Part shown: piece by piece, positions 34,137-44,077 of the stretch
How positions within the stretch are numbered: position 1 is the stretch's first letter
Layout of the letters: the number at the start of each line of letters is the position of its first letter
Source of the DNA: Chitinophaga ginsengisoli
GTDB taxonomy: Bacteria; Bacteroidota; Bacteroidia; Chitinophagales; Chitinophagaceae
Reading direction: 5' to 3'
NCBI RefSeq assembly: GCF_003014595.1
Contig: NZ_PYGK01000007.1
Location: forward strand, 298,583-362,582
DNA length: 64,000 nt
Notes under the pieces: generated by a model
Told to the model about the DNA's origin: nothing
What the model saw: the letters and a program-made list of their open reading frames with translations, nothing else
Databases searched by the model: none
Position numbers and translations under genes: made by a program

Positions 34137-36002
34137 TTACCAGCCAGGGTTTTGTACCAGTCTTTTATTGCCCAGCAGATCCCATACATCGAGCGGCCAC
34201 AGATAATCACGCGTCTGGAATACCTGCTTATACAGCATCTTCGGACGATAATAGTAAGCCGGATCTGCCTGTTCTATATCCCATCCCATGACCTGTTTAT
34301 TTAATTCCTCAAAGGCCCTTTTCCAACGGCGCAGGTCCCAGAAGCGGCTGCCTTCAAAAGCAAGTTCTATAAGGCGCTCCTGTTGAATGATCTGCCTTAG
34401 ACCTTCTTTTGTCTGAAACTTTCCCGGTTGACGGGAATAGCTTGTCCAGGATGTTTGTACCGTGGGTAGTGCCGCACGCTGGCGTACCTGGTTAATATAA
34501 GTGAACGTTTCTTCAACCGGACCCCTGGCTTCGTTCAGTGCTTCTGCATAGAGCAGGTACAGGTCGGCCAGGCGCATTTCCGGCCAGGGATAAGATTCAA
34601 TAGATAAGCCCAGTCCGTCCAGTATCACATATTTCCAGTTGACCAGCTTTTTTGTAAAGTAGCCTGTAGCTGAATAATTGTAGATGCCTTTACGGGACTG
34701 CCATTGACCAGATTTAGCCTGTACATTGAAAGTGCCGTTTTCCATAAACCAACGTGCACCGTCAAAAGCGATATCAGCATAGAAACGTGGCTCGCGGTTA
34801 AAGTGCAATGCTGCTGTCTGATATCCTTCCGTCAGGTATTCGCTCTCCTGGGCGGTAGCCGTCTTCAATGTATACCTGTTCGCGTAATCCCAGGTTTTAT
34901 CTTCGTTGATCGGTACACCATTGGCCGTATAGAATAACTCAGCCATTTTAAGGGTGGGAGCCAGGCTCCCAAGGTTCAACTCATTTGCCAGTTTAGCGGG
35001 ATCAAGCCTGGGCATGGCGTAACGTTGTAAAGTGTAGGTCCTGCTATTGGGATTATTCCATATCACTTCCTGGTTCCATTCTTCACAGACGCTGTTACGT
35101 ATGCTCATTTGTGTGACCAGCTTCTCGGACAGACTGGTACCTAGTTTATTGAAAGTGTATAACCGCATGCCGACTGCATGGCAGGCATCTATTGCCGTTT
35201 TGCATGCGGCGGCCGCCTTTTCCCATTTTGTCTCATCATAGACGGGGTTAAAGAGGAGGGAACCATCATAACTTTTAACATTGCTGTAGTCTGTATTGCC
35301 ATTGAATAAAGGACTGGCAGCTGTCACCAGCAGGCGGGCCTTTATAGCAAGTGCAATGGGTTGTGTAATACGCCCCAGTTCAGAAGAACTGTTGGTGATT
35401 TCAGCCGGAAGATCCCTGGCGGCTTCATCCAGTAATCCGGCTATATAATTTACTACCGAATCGGCCGACTGACGAGGTATTTGTACTTCATCGGAGGTGC
35501 TTGAAATAGGCAGGTTCTTATCTATGAGCGGAATGGGACCATACCGGCGGAACAGGCACCAATGATAGTATGCTTTCAGGAATTTGACTTCTGCACGCCA
35601 TCTTGTTTTCTCAAAAGCTGGCATATCTACCACCTTATCGATATTGTCCAGGAAGATGTTGCAGTCGCGCAGGCCTTTGAACATGCTGCTCCAGATAGAC
35701 ATGTAAATATTATTGGCGCTCTGGTAACCCATAGCTATCTGCCAGGGAGCTTCACCCATACTATAAGGACGTATCATCCAGAACTCATCACCCGCGCAGA
35801 ATGCAGGGTTGCTTTCGATATCGCCATCCAATGGAAGGTAGGAATAACAGGTGAACAGGTATTTTTCTGCCTCCTGCCGTAATGCGAATGCATTATCAAT
35901 GGTAGGCACATTGTCAGGCACTACATCGAGGTAACTTTTGCAGGAAGGAATGGTGAGTAATACGCAGGCAACTATTATGATCAGTGGAATTTTTAAGTTC
36001 AT
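34137..36002 (-). CDS. SusD/RagB-family nutrient-binding lipoprotein
   Basis: The 621-residue protein has a lipobox (IPSC, about residue 20) and a typical SusD body: N-terminal TPR-like helices (NAFALRQEAEKYLFTCYSYL, KAYYHWCLFRRYGPIPLIDK) and the C-terminal RagB part with LIELAFEGSRFWDLRRWKRA. It forms the lid over the SusC transporter encoded 12 nt upstream. It is long for SusD (usually 450-600), consistent with a large glycan ligand. Confidence 0.95.
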   Translation of the reverse strand: MNLKIPLIIIVACVLLTIPSCKSYLDVVPDNVPTIDNAFALRQEAEKYLFTCYSYLPLDGDIESNPAFCAGDEFWMIRPYSMGEAPWQIAMGYQSANNIYMSIWSSMFKGLRDCNIFLDNIDKVVDMPAFEKTRWRAEVKFLKAYYHWCLFRRYGPIPLIDKNLPISSTSDEVQIPRQSADSVVNYIAGLLDEAARDLPAEITNSSSELGRITQPIALAIKARLLVTAASPLFNGNTDYSNVKSYDGSLLFNPVYDETKWEKAAAACKTAIDACHAVGMRLYTFNKLGTSLSEKLVTQMSIRNSVCEEWNQEVIWNNPNSRTYTLQRYAMPRLDPAKLANELNLGSLAPTLKMAELFYTANGVPINEDKTWDYANRYTLKTATAQESEYLTEGYQTAALHFNREPRFYADIAFDGARWFMENGTFNVQAKSGQWQSRKGIYNYSATGYFTKKLVNWKYVILDGLGLSIESYPWPEMRLADLYLLYAEALNEARGPVEETFTYINQVRQRAALPTVQTSWTSYSRQPGKFQTKEGLRQIIQQERLIELAFEGSRFWDLRRWKRAFEELNKQVMGWDIEQADPAYYYRPKMLYKQVFQTRDYLWPLDVWDLLGNKRLVQNPGW

Positions 36003-36013
36003 TGCGTTAAGTT

Positions 36014-39000
36014 TTAAAAGCCAAAGTTGATACCGATGTTATAGACCCTCTGTATAGGATACCCCAGGCCATCGCCTCCCATTTCAGGATCCCAGGTGGT
36101 AAATTTGCTCAATACAAACAGGTTCATGGCATTGGCATACATCCTTGTATTGTTGAGATGCAGCCTGCGTAGTAAGCCTTGTGGGAAGGTATATCCCAGC
36201 TCCAGTGTTTTCAGTCGCAGGAAATCGCCGCTGCGCATCCACCAGGTAGAGGACTGGTTGTTATTGTTGACGAAGTAATCGCTTAACCGGGGCCAGAAGG
36301 CATACAGGTTACGGTCTTCTTCGCTCCAGTGATCTTCTGCAATGGCCGACAGCAATCCATGCTGACCGCCGCCGTTCAATACAAACGGAGAGATGCTTTC
36401 AGGCGCTACCCAGAATGAAGAACGGGCAGAGCCCTGGAAGAAGCAACTAAGGTCCCATTGGTGGTAACCGAATGAGAAACCAATTCCGTATGTAATTTCA
36501 GGCGTGGTAGGCAGGCCTATGGGCACATTATCAGCATCAGTGATCTTTCCGTCTCCGTTGACATCACGGTATTTAATATCGCCGCCCATTACCTGCTGGC
36601 CGAAGTTCTGTTCCGGGGAGTTGGCTACTTCTTTATCATCCACAAATAATCTTTCTGCGATGAGGCCAAATGTCTGGGAGAGTGAATGGCCTACCCGGTA
36701 GCGGGATGGCTCAGGATAACGGGGTTCTTCGTTCACCAGCAATTTGCTGGTGGCATAGGTGAAATTGCCACGTATCTGCAGCCACATTTTATGTGGAAAT
36801 GTTTTTGTGTAATCCAGCGAGAGATCTACACCCTTACCTTCTGCTTCGCCTACATTGGCCTGTACGCTGGCATTCAGCCCCATGGTGCTGGGTATGGTAT
36901 TCCTGGTCATGAGGATATTACTGCGCCGTTCCTTGTAAACGTCCACCAGTATATTCACCGCATTGAACAGGCCCAGTTCAAGACCGAGGTTTGTCTTGTA
37001 GGATTTCTCCCAGGAAATGTCCCGGTTCTCATAACGTCCTACAGACACGCCGGGACGGTAATAGTTATATCTTTCTCCGAAGCTGGCGCCACGGGTGTCG
37101 TCACTCATATTGACATTCGATAAATAGAAAAAGCGTTCCTGGTCATTACCAATCTGGTCATTACCAACCAGCCCATAGGTGGCCCTTACTTTTAATTTAT
37201 TGACTGTATTTGCAAGCGGAGAGAAGAATGCTTCATTTGCGATATTCCATGCTACCCCAACAGAAGGAAAGAAACCAAACCGGTGATTTTTCGCAAAACG
37301 TTCAGACCCGTTGTAACCGAAGTTGAACTCCATCATATAACGGTTGTCGTATGCATAGGTAAAGCGTCCGGACAGGCCCTGGTTGCGGTGTGGAAGAGAG
37401 CTTTGGAGGTCGCCGGCATTGGCGGTCAGATAATTACGGAACAATGTAATGAGCATACCTGATAATGCATGTTTCTCTGCGAACACACGGTTATAGTTCA
37501 GGGCCGCTTCCAGATATGTGGTTGTATTTACGATCTTACTGCCCTCTCTGTAGTTGAGATACTCAGTGCCATTGGTATTTAAAGACGTTAGTTTCGGTGT
37601 TTTGGTCTGAAGGTCGTATGTCAGTGTATAATAAAAGGGCGTGTACTGGCGGGATACATCAAAGTAGGAATAACGTTCTGTGTAGGCCATCATACGGGCA
37701 TTCAGGCCTGGAATAAGGAAGCTGAAGTCCTGCTTTAGTTCCAGCTGTGCCAGCAAGGTAGATGTGTTATATTGCTGATATCCTGATACGGCATTTGCAT
37801 ATGGATTGGTATACAGGTTACTGCCGTCTCCCGGTGTTTGGCTGGAGCCTGGCTTTATAGCATTTCCGAACAAGGGATGCTTTAACTGGGGCGCATAACT
37901 GGAAGGGAAAACAGTCGGGAACATTACGGGATTGGCCCATATCGCCTGTTTGAAAATGGTTGCGCCTCCGCCTACCGGTCCGTTATAATCGTCAAACTGT
38001 CCGTAGGTACGCACGATGGCCTGCGTAGTAGGGGTAAGATTGATGTTTACATTAGAGCGTACGGAGTAGTTCTTCAGTTTGATGTTACTATTGAAATTAT
38101 TGAGTTTGTCTACGTTCAATACGCCGTTATCTACATTGTAGGTGCCTGCAATGTAATACTGTGCTGCTTTACCTCCGCCGGTAAGGTTGACGTTGAGCCG
38201 TTGGTTGATGGTATAGTCCTTAATCAGTTGTTGGATCCAGTTATTGTTTGGATACAGGTAAGGATCATCTCCGGCAGCAGTATGATCTATCTTGGAAGGC
38301 GAATACTGTGTAATACCCAGCGGGTTCCTTGTCATAACCGCCTCATTAGCCAGTTTCATGTAGGTAATGTTGTCGGCAAATTTGAAATTGCGCGTATTGG
38401 TGGACAGTGAGTTTTCCATGCGGATGTTAAACTTTGTTTTTCCCTCTGTGCCTGATTTGGTGTTTACCAATACTACGCCATTGGCGCCTCTTGCCCCATA
38501 CAGAGAGGAAGCGGTAGCGTCTTTTAAAATAGAGAAGCCGGCGATATCATCCGGCTGTAGACGGGCGAGATCTGTTGCGGTCGATTCCATGCCATCGATC
38601 AGGATCAGCGGGTCTACTTTACCCGTGCCGAAGGTGGTAATCCCTCTGATGAAGAAGCTGGCATTATCCTTACCGGGTTCGCCGGTTCTTTGATAAGAGA
38701 TAACGCCCGACAATCTTCCCGCCAGCATGGTTGTAAGGTTGCCTGTAGGGCCTTTCAATTCTTTAGGATTGATAGTGGTTACTGCGCTGACCATGGTTTG
38801 TTTCTTTTGTGTACCATAGGCCACAATGGTTACTTCTTCGAGGGTTTTGTCGTGGGGGAGTAGCACTACGTTGACAGTGGTGCGGCCGTTGACCGGTATC
38901 TCCTGTGTCAGGAAGCCAACCATGGAAAACAGCAGTACAGCGTCTTTTTTCGCGCGAATGCTGTAGTTACCGTTCATATCTGTTTTAACGCCCGTACTGG

Positions 39001-39508
39001 TACCTTTTACCACGACAGTAACACCGGGCGCCAGTTCATCCGGGGCATCGTTTCTGCCTTTCAGTTTTATGATGCCGGAGATGATGGTATCAGCTGCCGG
39101 TACGGGATGTTCTGGTTTAACGTCTCCGGGAAGCGTTTTTTCGGCCGTAACAATGATAGACTGATCAATGATGCGGTAGCTGACCGGCTGATCTTTAAAA
39201 CAGATTTTCAGTACCGTTTCCAGCGGCATGTTGTCGGCCAGAATGCTTACTTTTTTTGTGTGCTGCAGTAATTCCCTTGTATAGATAACGCCAAAGGTTG
39301 TTTGCGTTTCTATTTCCTTAAATACTGTTTCAAGTGGGACGTTCTTCAGGCTGAAATTGAGCCGTTGGTCCTGTATATCCGATGCAGATGAAGGAGATAT
39401 ACTGAGCAGCAGCAATAGCAGGCAGCCCGCATATTCCAGGCGGCACAGGGAGGGCAATAATGCATAGAATGCCCTGACCCCCTTTTTGAGAGTGTACAGT
39501 AATTTCAT
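36014..39508 (-). CDS. SusC/RagA TonB-linked outer-membrane transporter with STN domain
   Basis: The 1164-residue protein has a signal peptide and an STN (secretin/TonB short N-terminal) domain at about 45-115 (LNFSLKNVPLETVFKEIETQ). Next come the SusC carboxypeptidase-regulatory domain (about 140-225), a TonB box-like EEVTIVAYGTQKKQ, a plug (with LIDGMESTATDLARLQPDDI and LYGARGANGVVLVNTKSG) and a 22-strand barrel. The STN domain lets SusC signal to the FecR anti-sigma factor encoded upstream, so glycan arrival is passed to the ECF sigma factor. It starts at Met4 of the frame. Confidence 0.95.
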   Translation of the reverse strand: MKLLYTLKKGVRAFYALLPSLCRLEYAGCLLLLLLSISPSSASDIQDQRLNFSLKNVPLETVFKEIETQTTFGVIYTRELLQHTKKVSILADNMPLETVLKICFKDQPVSYRIIDQSIIVTAEKTLPGDVKPEHPVPAADTIISGIIKLKGRNDAPDELAPGVTVVVKGTSTGVKTDMNGNYSIRAKKDAVLLFSMVGFLTQEIPVNGRTTVNVVLLPHDKTLEEVTIVAYGTQKKQTMVSAVTTINPKELKGPTGNLTTMLAGRLSGVISYQRTGEPGKDNASFFIRGITTFGTGKVDPLILIDGMESTATDLARLQPDDIAGFSILKDATASSLYGARGANGVVLVNTKSGTEGKTKFNIRMENSLSTNTRNFKFADNITYMKLANEAVMTRNPLGITQYSPSKIDHTAAGDDPYLYPNNNWIQQLIKDYTINQRLNVNLTGGGKAAQYYIAGTYNVDNGVLNVDKLNNFNSNIKLKNYSVRSNVNINLTPTTQAIVRTYGQFDDYNGPVGGGATIFKQAIWANPVMFPTVFPSSYAPQLKHPLFGNAIKPGSSQTPGDGSNLYTNPYANAVSGYQQYNTSTLLAQLELKQDFSFLIPGLNARMMAYTERYSYFDVSRQYTPFYYTLTYDLQTKTPKLTSLNTNGTEYLNYREGSKIVNTTTYLEAALNYNRVFAEKHALSGMLITLFRNYLTANAGDLQSSLPHRNQGLSGRFTYAYDNRYMMEFNFGYNGSERFAKNHRFGFFPSVGVAWNIANEAFFSPLANTVNKLKVRATYGLVGNDQIGNDQERFFYLSNVNMSDDTRGASFGERYNYYRPGVSVGRYENRDISWEKSYKTNLGLELGLFNAVNILVDVYKERRSNILMTRNTIPSTMGLNASVQANVGEAEGKGVDLSLDYTKTFPHKMWLQIRGNFTYATSKLLVNEEPRYPEPSRYRVGHSLSQTFGLIAERLFVDDKEVANSPEQNFGQQVMGGDIKYRDVNGDGKITDADNVPIGLPTTPEITYGIGFSFGYHQWDLSCFFQGSARSSFWVAPESISPFVLNGGGQHGLLSAIAEDHWSEEDRNLYAFWPRLSDYFVNNNNQSSTWWMRSGDFLRLKTLELGYTFPQGLLRRLHLNNTRMYANAMNLFVLSKFTTWDPEMGGDGLGYPIQRVYNIGINFGF

Positions 39509-39604
39509 AATGAGCACATTAATGAATAGCGTGGCTAATGCCCGCTTTACATGACGGTGATTGACTAACTTTTGGTTGATCTGCTTTTCTTGTCTGTTCT
39601 TCCT

Positions 39605-40804
39605 TTATCGTTGATGATATGGTAAAACCGTTATACGTCCATCATTCCATTTGAATTTGGCCGCACCCGAAAGCTCCACCATTTCCAATAGCTTGGAAAG
39701 AGATACCTGCCGGCTGACCTTTAAGGTGATGTGCGTAGGTTTATAGTCCTGTGCATAGGCTACATCTACATCATACCAACGGCTTATTTCTTCCATCAAT
39801 ACCGGAAGATCTACATCCCGGAAAACAAACAGGTCGTTTTTCCAGGCCGTAACAGCCGGGATATCTGCTGGTTTTACCGTGATGGCGTCGCCGGTAGCGA
39901 TAGCTGTTTGTCCGGGCTGCAGGAGTCTGTTGGTGCCTGCATGCTGTACTTTTACAGCTCCGGAAACAAGCGTGGTTTGTATGTTACAGGTTTTAGTTTT
40001 ATCATACCGTGGATAAGTTCTGATATTAAATGTGGTGCCTAATACGATCACTTCGGTGGAATCTGTTGCTACAATAAAAGAACGGTTTGCATTTTGTGCC
40101 ACTTCCAGGTACGCTTCCCCGCTTAGCTGTATGCGCCGTTCTTTACCGGAGAAATGGACGGGATAACGTAGTGAAGAAGCGGCATTCAACCATACCTGGG
40201 TACCATCTTCCAGTACAATATGGTATTTTCCACCTGCCGGTGTTAACAGCTGATTATAAGCCAGCAGGGCATTATTGTTGCCGCCCTGGTAACTGATCCT
40301 GCCATTCGCTAATTTAATATGGGTACCATTGCCTTGTGTAAAGGAGCTGTCTCCCTGTGCATTCAATAGTATGTGGTTGCCATTGGCCAATATCAGTGTT
40401 GCTTTTTTATTGCCAGGCTCCCTGTCCTTCAAAGGCGCTGCAGCTATATTCGTTTTCTCCTGGGCCGGTGGTTGTAGTATCCACAAAAGGCTGCCCAATA
40501 GCAGCGTAATGCAGGCAGCAGCCCAAAAGATCGTCCGCCTGATGCGTAGCGTGCGTTTCTCTTTCATCCGATCAAGGAATGCCTGTAACTGCCTTTCCGT
40601 ATCGTATGACTGTATGGTTTTGAGAGCGTTTTCGCTGTGTGCGTTATTCCCAAAAGCCTCAAACCATTTTTTATGCGCTTCACCAGCATTGATCCATTGC
40701 TGCAGTTCTTCCTGCTCAGCAGCAGTGATCACACCAGTGTAATACCGGGCGGTGAGTTCTGCTGCGCGCAAAAGTGATGATATTTGTTGATCCTGGTTCT
40801 GCAT
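39605..40804 (-). CDS. FecR-family anti-sigma factor
   Basis: The 399-residue protein has a cytoplasmic N-terminal part (1-85, binds the ECF factor), one membrane helix (about 90-112, IFWAAACITLLLGSLLWIL), a periplasmic FecR domain (VWLNAASSLRYPVHFSGKER, LSGEAYLEVA) and a C-terminal DUF4974 domain (about 320-399) ending in KFKWNDGRITVLP. It receives the signal from the SusC STN domain and releases the sigma factor encoded upstream. Confidence 0.95.
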   Translation of the reverse strand: MQNQDQQISSLLRAAELTARYYTGVITAAEQEELQQWINAGEAHKKWFEAFGNNAHSENALKTIQSYDTERQLQAFLDRMKEKRTLRIRRTIFWAAACITLLLGSLLWILQPPAQEKTNIAAAPLKDREPGNKKATLILANGNHILLNAQGDSSFTQGNGTHIKLANGRISYQGGNNNALLAYNQLLTPAGGKYHIVLEDGTQVWLNAASSLRYPVHFSGKERRIQLSGEAYLEVAQNANRSFIVATDSTEVIVLGTTFNIRTYPRYDKTKTCNIQTTLVSGAVKVQHAGTNRLLQPGQTAIATGDAITVKPADIPAVTAWKNDLFVFRDVDLPVLMEEISRWYDVDVAYAQDYKPTHITLKVSRQVSLSKLLEMVELSGAAKFKWNDGRITVLPYHQR

Positions 40805-40907
40805 ACAATATTTGCCAGTGTACGTGAAATGAGACGGATGAGTAGATGATTTGGTCTACAAGATTTTTTAAAAAAAAGCTGAATTCGCAAGAAAGTATCA
40901 GCTTGTG

Positions 40908-41435
40908 TTAATTTAATAACAAAGAGATGGCGATTGATAAGGCCCTGCTGGAAAGTAGTTTCCTGATAATAGATATACCGCGGGCGCGTTGGGTCTTTAC
41001 AGTACTTACGGTTACCCCTAACTGGTCGGCTATTTCTTTCGTGGATAATCCATTTTCATAAGTCATCGTAATTACCTTTCGGCATTGTTCCGGTAACGTA
41101 TGAACAGCCTGGGAAATTTCCCTTAGTGCTTCTGTGAAGTAGATTTCTTTCAGAATTTCATCTTCGGCGAGGGGGGATAGCTGTAATAATACTTTATGGT
41201 GCTTCTGCCTTATCTGGCGTTGTTCCAGCTGGTCAAGGCATTGATTACGGGTGGCGGTGTACAGGAAGGCCTTTATATTTTCAATATCTTCCGCCGTCTT
41301 CATATTCCATAATTTTTCAAAAACGTCTGCTACAACTTCCTCTGCCTTAAAGCGATCTTTCAGGATCTTTTCGGCAAAGTAGCATAGAGGGGAATAAAGG
41401 TCCCGATAAATAGTGGAAAAATGTTTGGCATTCAT
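40908..41435 (-). CDS. ECF sigma factor, FecI-like
   Basis: The start is taken at ATG 41435 (MNAKHFSTIYRDLYSPLCYF); the frame opens 23 codons earlier. It has region 2 (FEKLWNMK, helix AFLYTATRNQCLDQL) and region 4 (LPEQCRKVITMTYENGLSTKEIADQLGVTVSTVK). It is the first gene of the PUL. With FecR and STN-SusC it forms a trans-envelope system that turns on the locus, and possibly unlinked targets. The following 41436-41661 region has no gene and no obvious operator. Confidence 0.93.
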   Translation of the reverse strand: MNAKHFSTIYRDLYSPLCYFAEKILKDRFKAEEVVADVFEKLWNMKTAEDIENIKAFLYTATRNQCLDQLEQRQIRQKHHKVLLQLSPLAEDEILKEIYFTEALREISQAVHTLPEQCRKVITMTYENGLSTKEIADQLGVTVSTVKTQRARGISIIRKLLSSRALSIAISLLLN

Positions 41436-41661
41436 TATATAATGTCCATACCCTGTTAGTATCTCCTTGTCACTAAAAGTATAAATTTTTGAGATTAAAG
41501 GCAATTTTTGGAAAGAAAGAAAAGGAGAAGGAAAGGGGGAAATAAAGCCGTCAATGGAGAGAGGTACCGGTGATGTTTAAGCTAAGTAATTTAGTGCATT
41601 CCATGTTCATAATCATGAAGTTTGTCGTTGTCGCGTATTGTTGTGTGAAATATTGGTATAT

Positions 41662-41718
41662 GTAGATCGTTTGTAGTAGGTTGAAAGTTATTCGTTTCGC
41701 TTTAAATGTGCATTTTTG
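41662..41718 (+). promoter_or_regulatory. Shared array promoter, copy 1
   Basis: GTAGATCGTTTGTAGTAG (41662-41679) is followed after 31 nt by CATTTTTG (41711-41718), a one-mismatch -7 box. An 18-nt block around the box (41703-41720) is identical to that of copy 4. There is no convincing -33 TTTG, so an activator at the upstream element seems needed. Downstream lie an 7-codon ORF (ATG 41747), a gene remnant and the beta-propeller gene. Confidence 0.7.
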
Positions 41719-41806
41719 AGGCCTGGTAATAACAATTTGAAAACCTATGAATAATGGTAACCGGGTATAATTAGTTTGACAGCTAGCTCATAAAATTATA
41801 CTGCAT

Positions 41807-41869
41807 ATAACCCAAAACGACTGGCTCAGAAACAAAGCATGGAGCGAGGTCATTGAGGCTGATTTATGA
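41807..41869 (+). pseudogene. Remnant of a paralogue of the TPR protein at 48833
   Basis: The frame reads TQNDWLRNKAWSEVIEADL then stop. This matches the start of the intact TPR protein at 48833 (ANEWFRNKTWTEAIAVDF) over 18 residues, but the start codon is degraded to ATA and the rest is lost. It lies directly behind promoter copy 1, so it is the wreck of that promoter's original gene. Confidence 0.6.
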
Positions 41870-41948
41870 TAAAAAGCAGTATAAGAACTGGTTATGGCCG
41901 TACAAACATCAGCAACATTGCTGCCAGAAGGTCGCTAAAAATGGAATA

Positions 41949-42851
41949 ATGACTATGAAAATAACAATAAGATATAGCAATGGCTTTGCTGAAAATGCTC
42001 AAACGGCAAGAGTAATATGCCATATCGGTGATGAACCGTATGTTCAACCCGCGCTAGCCAAATGGGGCGGTCCAAAGGAGAAATGGTCGATGGTCCCCAT
42101 GAAATGGATACCGGTGAGTGTGGTGGTGTTGCCTGCACCCAATCCTTGCGTTTTTACGTTAAGTACGGATGGTACAATTGGTTTTGGATATGGTGACTAT
42201 AAAGAAGAGCAAATTGATAGTTCTGATGAAGGCCCCAAAAGCAGGGGGCCGCTTCGTGAGCTCCGGGTTATCGATGGGCAGGTATATGCAACCGGTATGG
42301 GCCGCCAGGTATACCGGCGAAGTGCAGCTGGCAAATGGACAAGGATAGATGAAGGTGTTGGTTTAGCACGGGGCGTAATTGAGGTGGCCGGATTTAACTC
42401 AATAGACGGGGTAAATGAAAACGATTGCTGGGCCGCAGGTTTCCTGGGAGAGATCTGGCATTACAATGGCGCAGCATGGAAAAAGCAGGAGAGCGGAACC
42501 AGGTTGAATTTGCATAAAGTAGTGGCGGTTCAATCCAACCAGGTATATTGCGTAGGGCAAAAAGGGCAGGTGTTAAAATATGGTGGCAACAGCTGGCAGG
42601 TAATTCATAACAATGCCGCCATTGGGGATCTGTGGGATGCTGCGTGGTATGACAATACTTTGTATATAGCAACTGACAAGGCCCTGTACCGGTTGCAAAA
42701 TGACCAGCAACTGGAAGCTGTGGTTGTAGATGGCATTAACAGTTTTGGCCATTTGCATGTTGCTGATGGCACGCTTTGGTCTTTTGGTACCCGTCAGGTG
42801 GCATCAACAGGTGATGGCACAAATTGGATTACCCTGCCTGGGTTTATTTAA
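41949..42851 (+). CDS. WD40/YVTN-like beta-propeller protein
   Basis: The start is ATG 41949 (MTMKITIRYSNGFAEN); the earlier part of the frame overlaps the TPR remnant. The 300-residue protein has about six short propeller blades with repeats such as CWAAGFLGEIWHYNGAAWKK, YCVGQKGQVLKYGGNSWQVI and LWSFGTRQVASTGDGTNW. There is no signal peptide, so it is probably cytoplasmic. Similar soluble propellers are common beside secretion-effector immunity genes. It is followed after 40 nt by the ankyrin/bactofilin gene, probably in one transcript. Decayed paralogues exist at 44078. Confidence 0.7.
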   Translation: MTMKITIRYSNGFAENAQTARVICHIGDEPYVQPALAKWGGPKEKWSMVPMKWIPVSVVVLPAPNPCVFTLSTDGTIGFGYGDYKEEQIDSSDEGPKSRGPLRELRVIDGQVYATGMGRQVYRRSAAGKWTRIDEGVGLARGVIEVAGFNSIDGVNENDCWAAGFLGEIWHYNGAAWKKQESGTRLNLHKVVAVQSNQVYCVGQKGQVLKYGGNSWQVIHNNAAIGDLWDAAWYDNTLYIATDKALYRLQNDQQLEAVVVDGINSFGHLHVADGTLWSFGTRQVASTGDGTNWITLPGFI

Positions 42852-42891
42852 AAGGATGGTTTGAAAAAGGAGAATAATAAAAACGACATAT

Positions 42892-44001
42892 ATGACAGAG
42901 CAGGAAATGATACATAAACAATGGGAAGTAGTAAGACTGATTGAGCAGATAGGGCGTATATTCATCGGACATCAATTTGATAAATACGAAAAGGATGAAG
43001 AAATACGCCTCAGCAAGCTGAATAAAGTAAATGAAGAGAAACGCCAGTTACTGGCAGCCATTAAAACGCTGATCGATGGTGGCGTTGATCTTAATTTTAA
43101 ACAAAAATCGGTACTTGAACGGGCAGTTGTTACCGACAGTGTTGAATTGGTTGAAATGTTTATTGCAGCCGGCTTTCCCATTACTGAAGAGAACGGAAAG
43201 ATGCTATTGTATTATGGAGCAGAGCAGGGCGCAGAAAATGTAGTTCGATTTCTTATTGAAGAAAAAGGCGTTAATCCCAGGCGAAGATCAAAGCGTGATT
43301 TTTCCGCTCTGGCAGCAGCCCGCTCATCACGCTTTAGCAAAGACGTGCTTCCATACCTCATAGAAATAATGCTGAAAACAAAATCAGAACGGTTACCCGC
43401 GCCGAAAAAGCTACATGAACTTACTGAAGAAAATATGCTGAGATGGTTACCGCAGATATCCATTTCGGAACACAAAAGGAAAAAATTTCAAGACATTATT
43501 GAGAGCCTTTTTATTGAAGAGCACTCGATAAAGCTGACTGATTTTTATTATACAATAGAAGAGCAGGATCCTGAAATAATTTTTGCTTGTTTAGAGCTTA
43601 TTAAAAAAGCCATCACATTGGATCCTACAAACAAGACATCGAAGACTATTTCCGGAAAGACCAATATACATCATGGCGATCTGAGAATTACAGGTGATCA
43701 GGACATCCATTCATTGATGGTAACAGGAGATCTTATAGTTGCGGGACACGTTTCCAACGTACAGGGCCGCCAATTATTTGTTGGTGGCAATTTTGAATGT
43801 GAAACTATGTATACCGAAGGGCCAGTGATCATTGGCGGTAATTTAAAAGCCATAAAAGTACAAGCACATTACAACGACTATGCCCTTGAAGTTAAACAAA
43901 CCCTGCAGGCGGATACTTTGATTATCAGTGAACACCGGGTAATAGCCGGCCGTTTTGAGGTAAAAGAACGGATTGATAAAACAGAACGACTTAGTTCCTA
44001 A
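42892..44001 (+). CDS. Ankyrin-like and bactofilin-like fusion protein
   Basis: The 369-residue cytoplasmic protein has an N-terminal helical part with ankyrin-like repeats (about 40-155: IKTLIDGGVDLNFKQKSVLE, VELVEMFIAAGFPITEENGK, ENVVRFLIEEKGVNPRRRSK). Its C-terminal beta-helix (about 255-360: DLRITGDQDIHSLMVTGDLI, GRQLFVGGNFECETMYTEGP) has the G-x-L and V-x-G rhythm of polymer-forming/bactofilin-like domains. The same beta-helix fold is in the next protein (44246). Ankyrin repeats are a known immunity-protein fold in polymorphic toxin loci; that role here is inferred. Confidence 0.7.
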   Translation: MTEQEMIHKQWEVVRLIEQIGRIFIGHQFDKYEKDEEIRLSKLNKVNEEKRQLLAAIKTLIDGGVDLNFKQKSVLERAVVTDSVELVEMFIAAGFPITEENGKMLLYYGAEQGAENVVRFLIEEKGVNPRRRSKRDFSALAAARSSRFSKDVLPYLIEIMLKTKSERLPAPKKLHELTEENMLRWLPQISISEHKRKKFQDIIESLFIEEHSIKLTDFYYTIEEQDPEIIFACLELIKKAITLDPTNKTSKTISGKTNIHHGDLRITGDQDIHSLMVTGDLIVAGHVSNVQGRQLFVGGNFECETMYTEGPVIIGGNLKAIKVQAHYNDYALEVKQTLQADTLIISEHRVIAGRFEVKERIDKTERLSS

Positions 44002-44077
44002 ATCCATAACACCCGCTTGTTATACAACACGATGGCACTGTATAAACGGGACCTGGCAACAGGAAAAAGCCCTCAGG

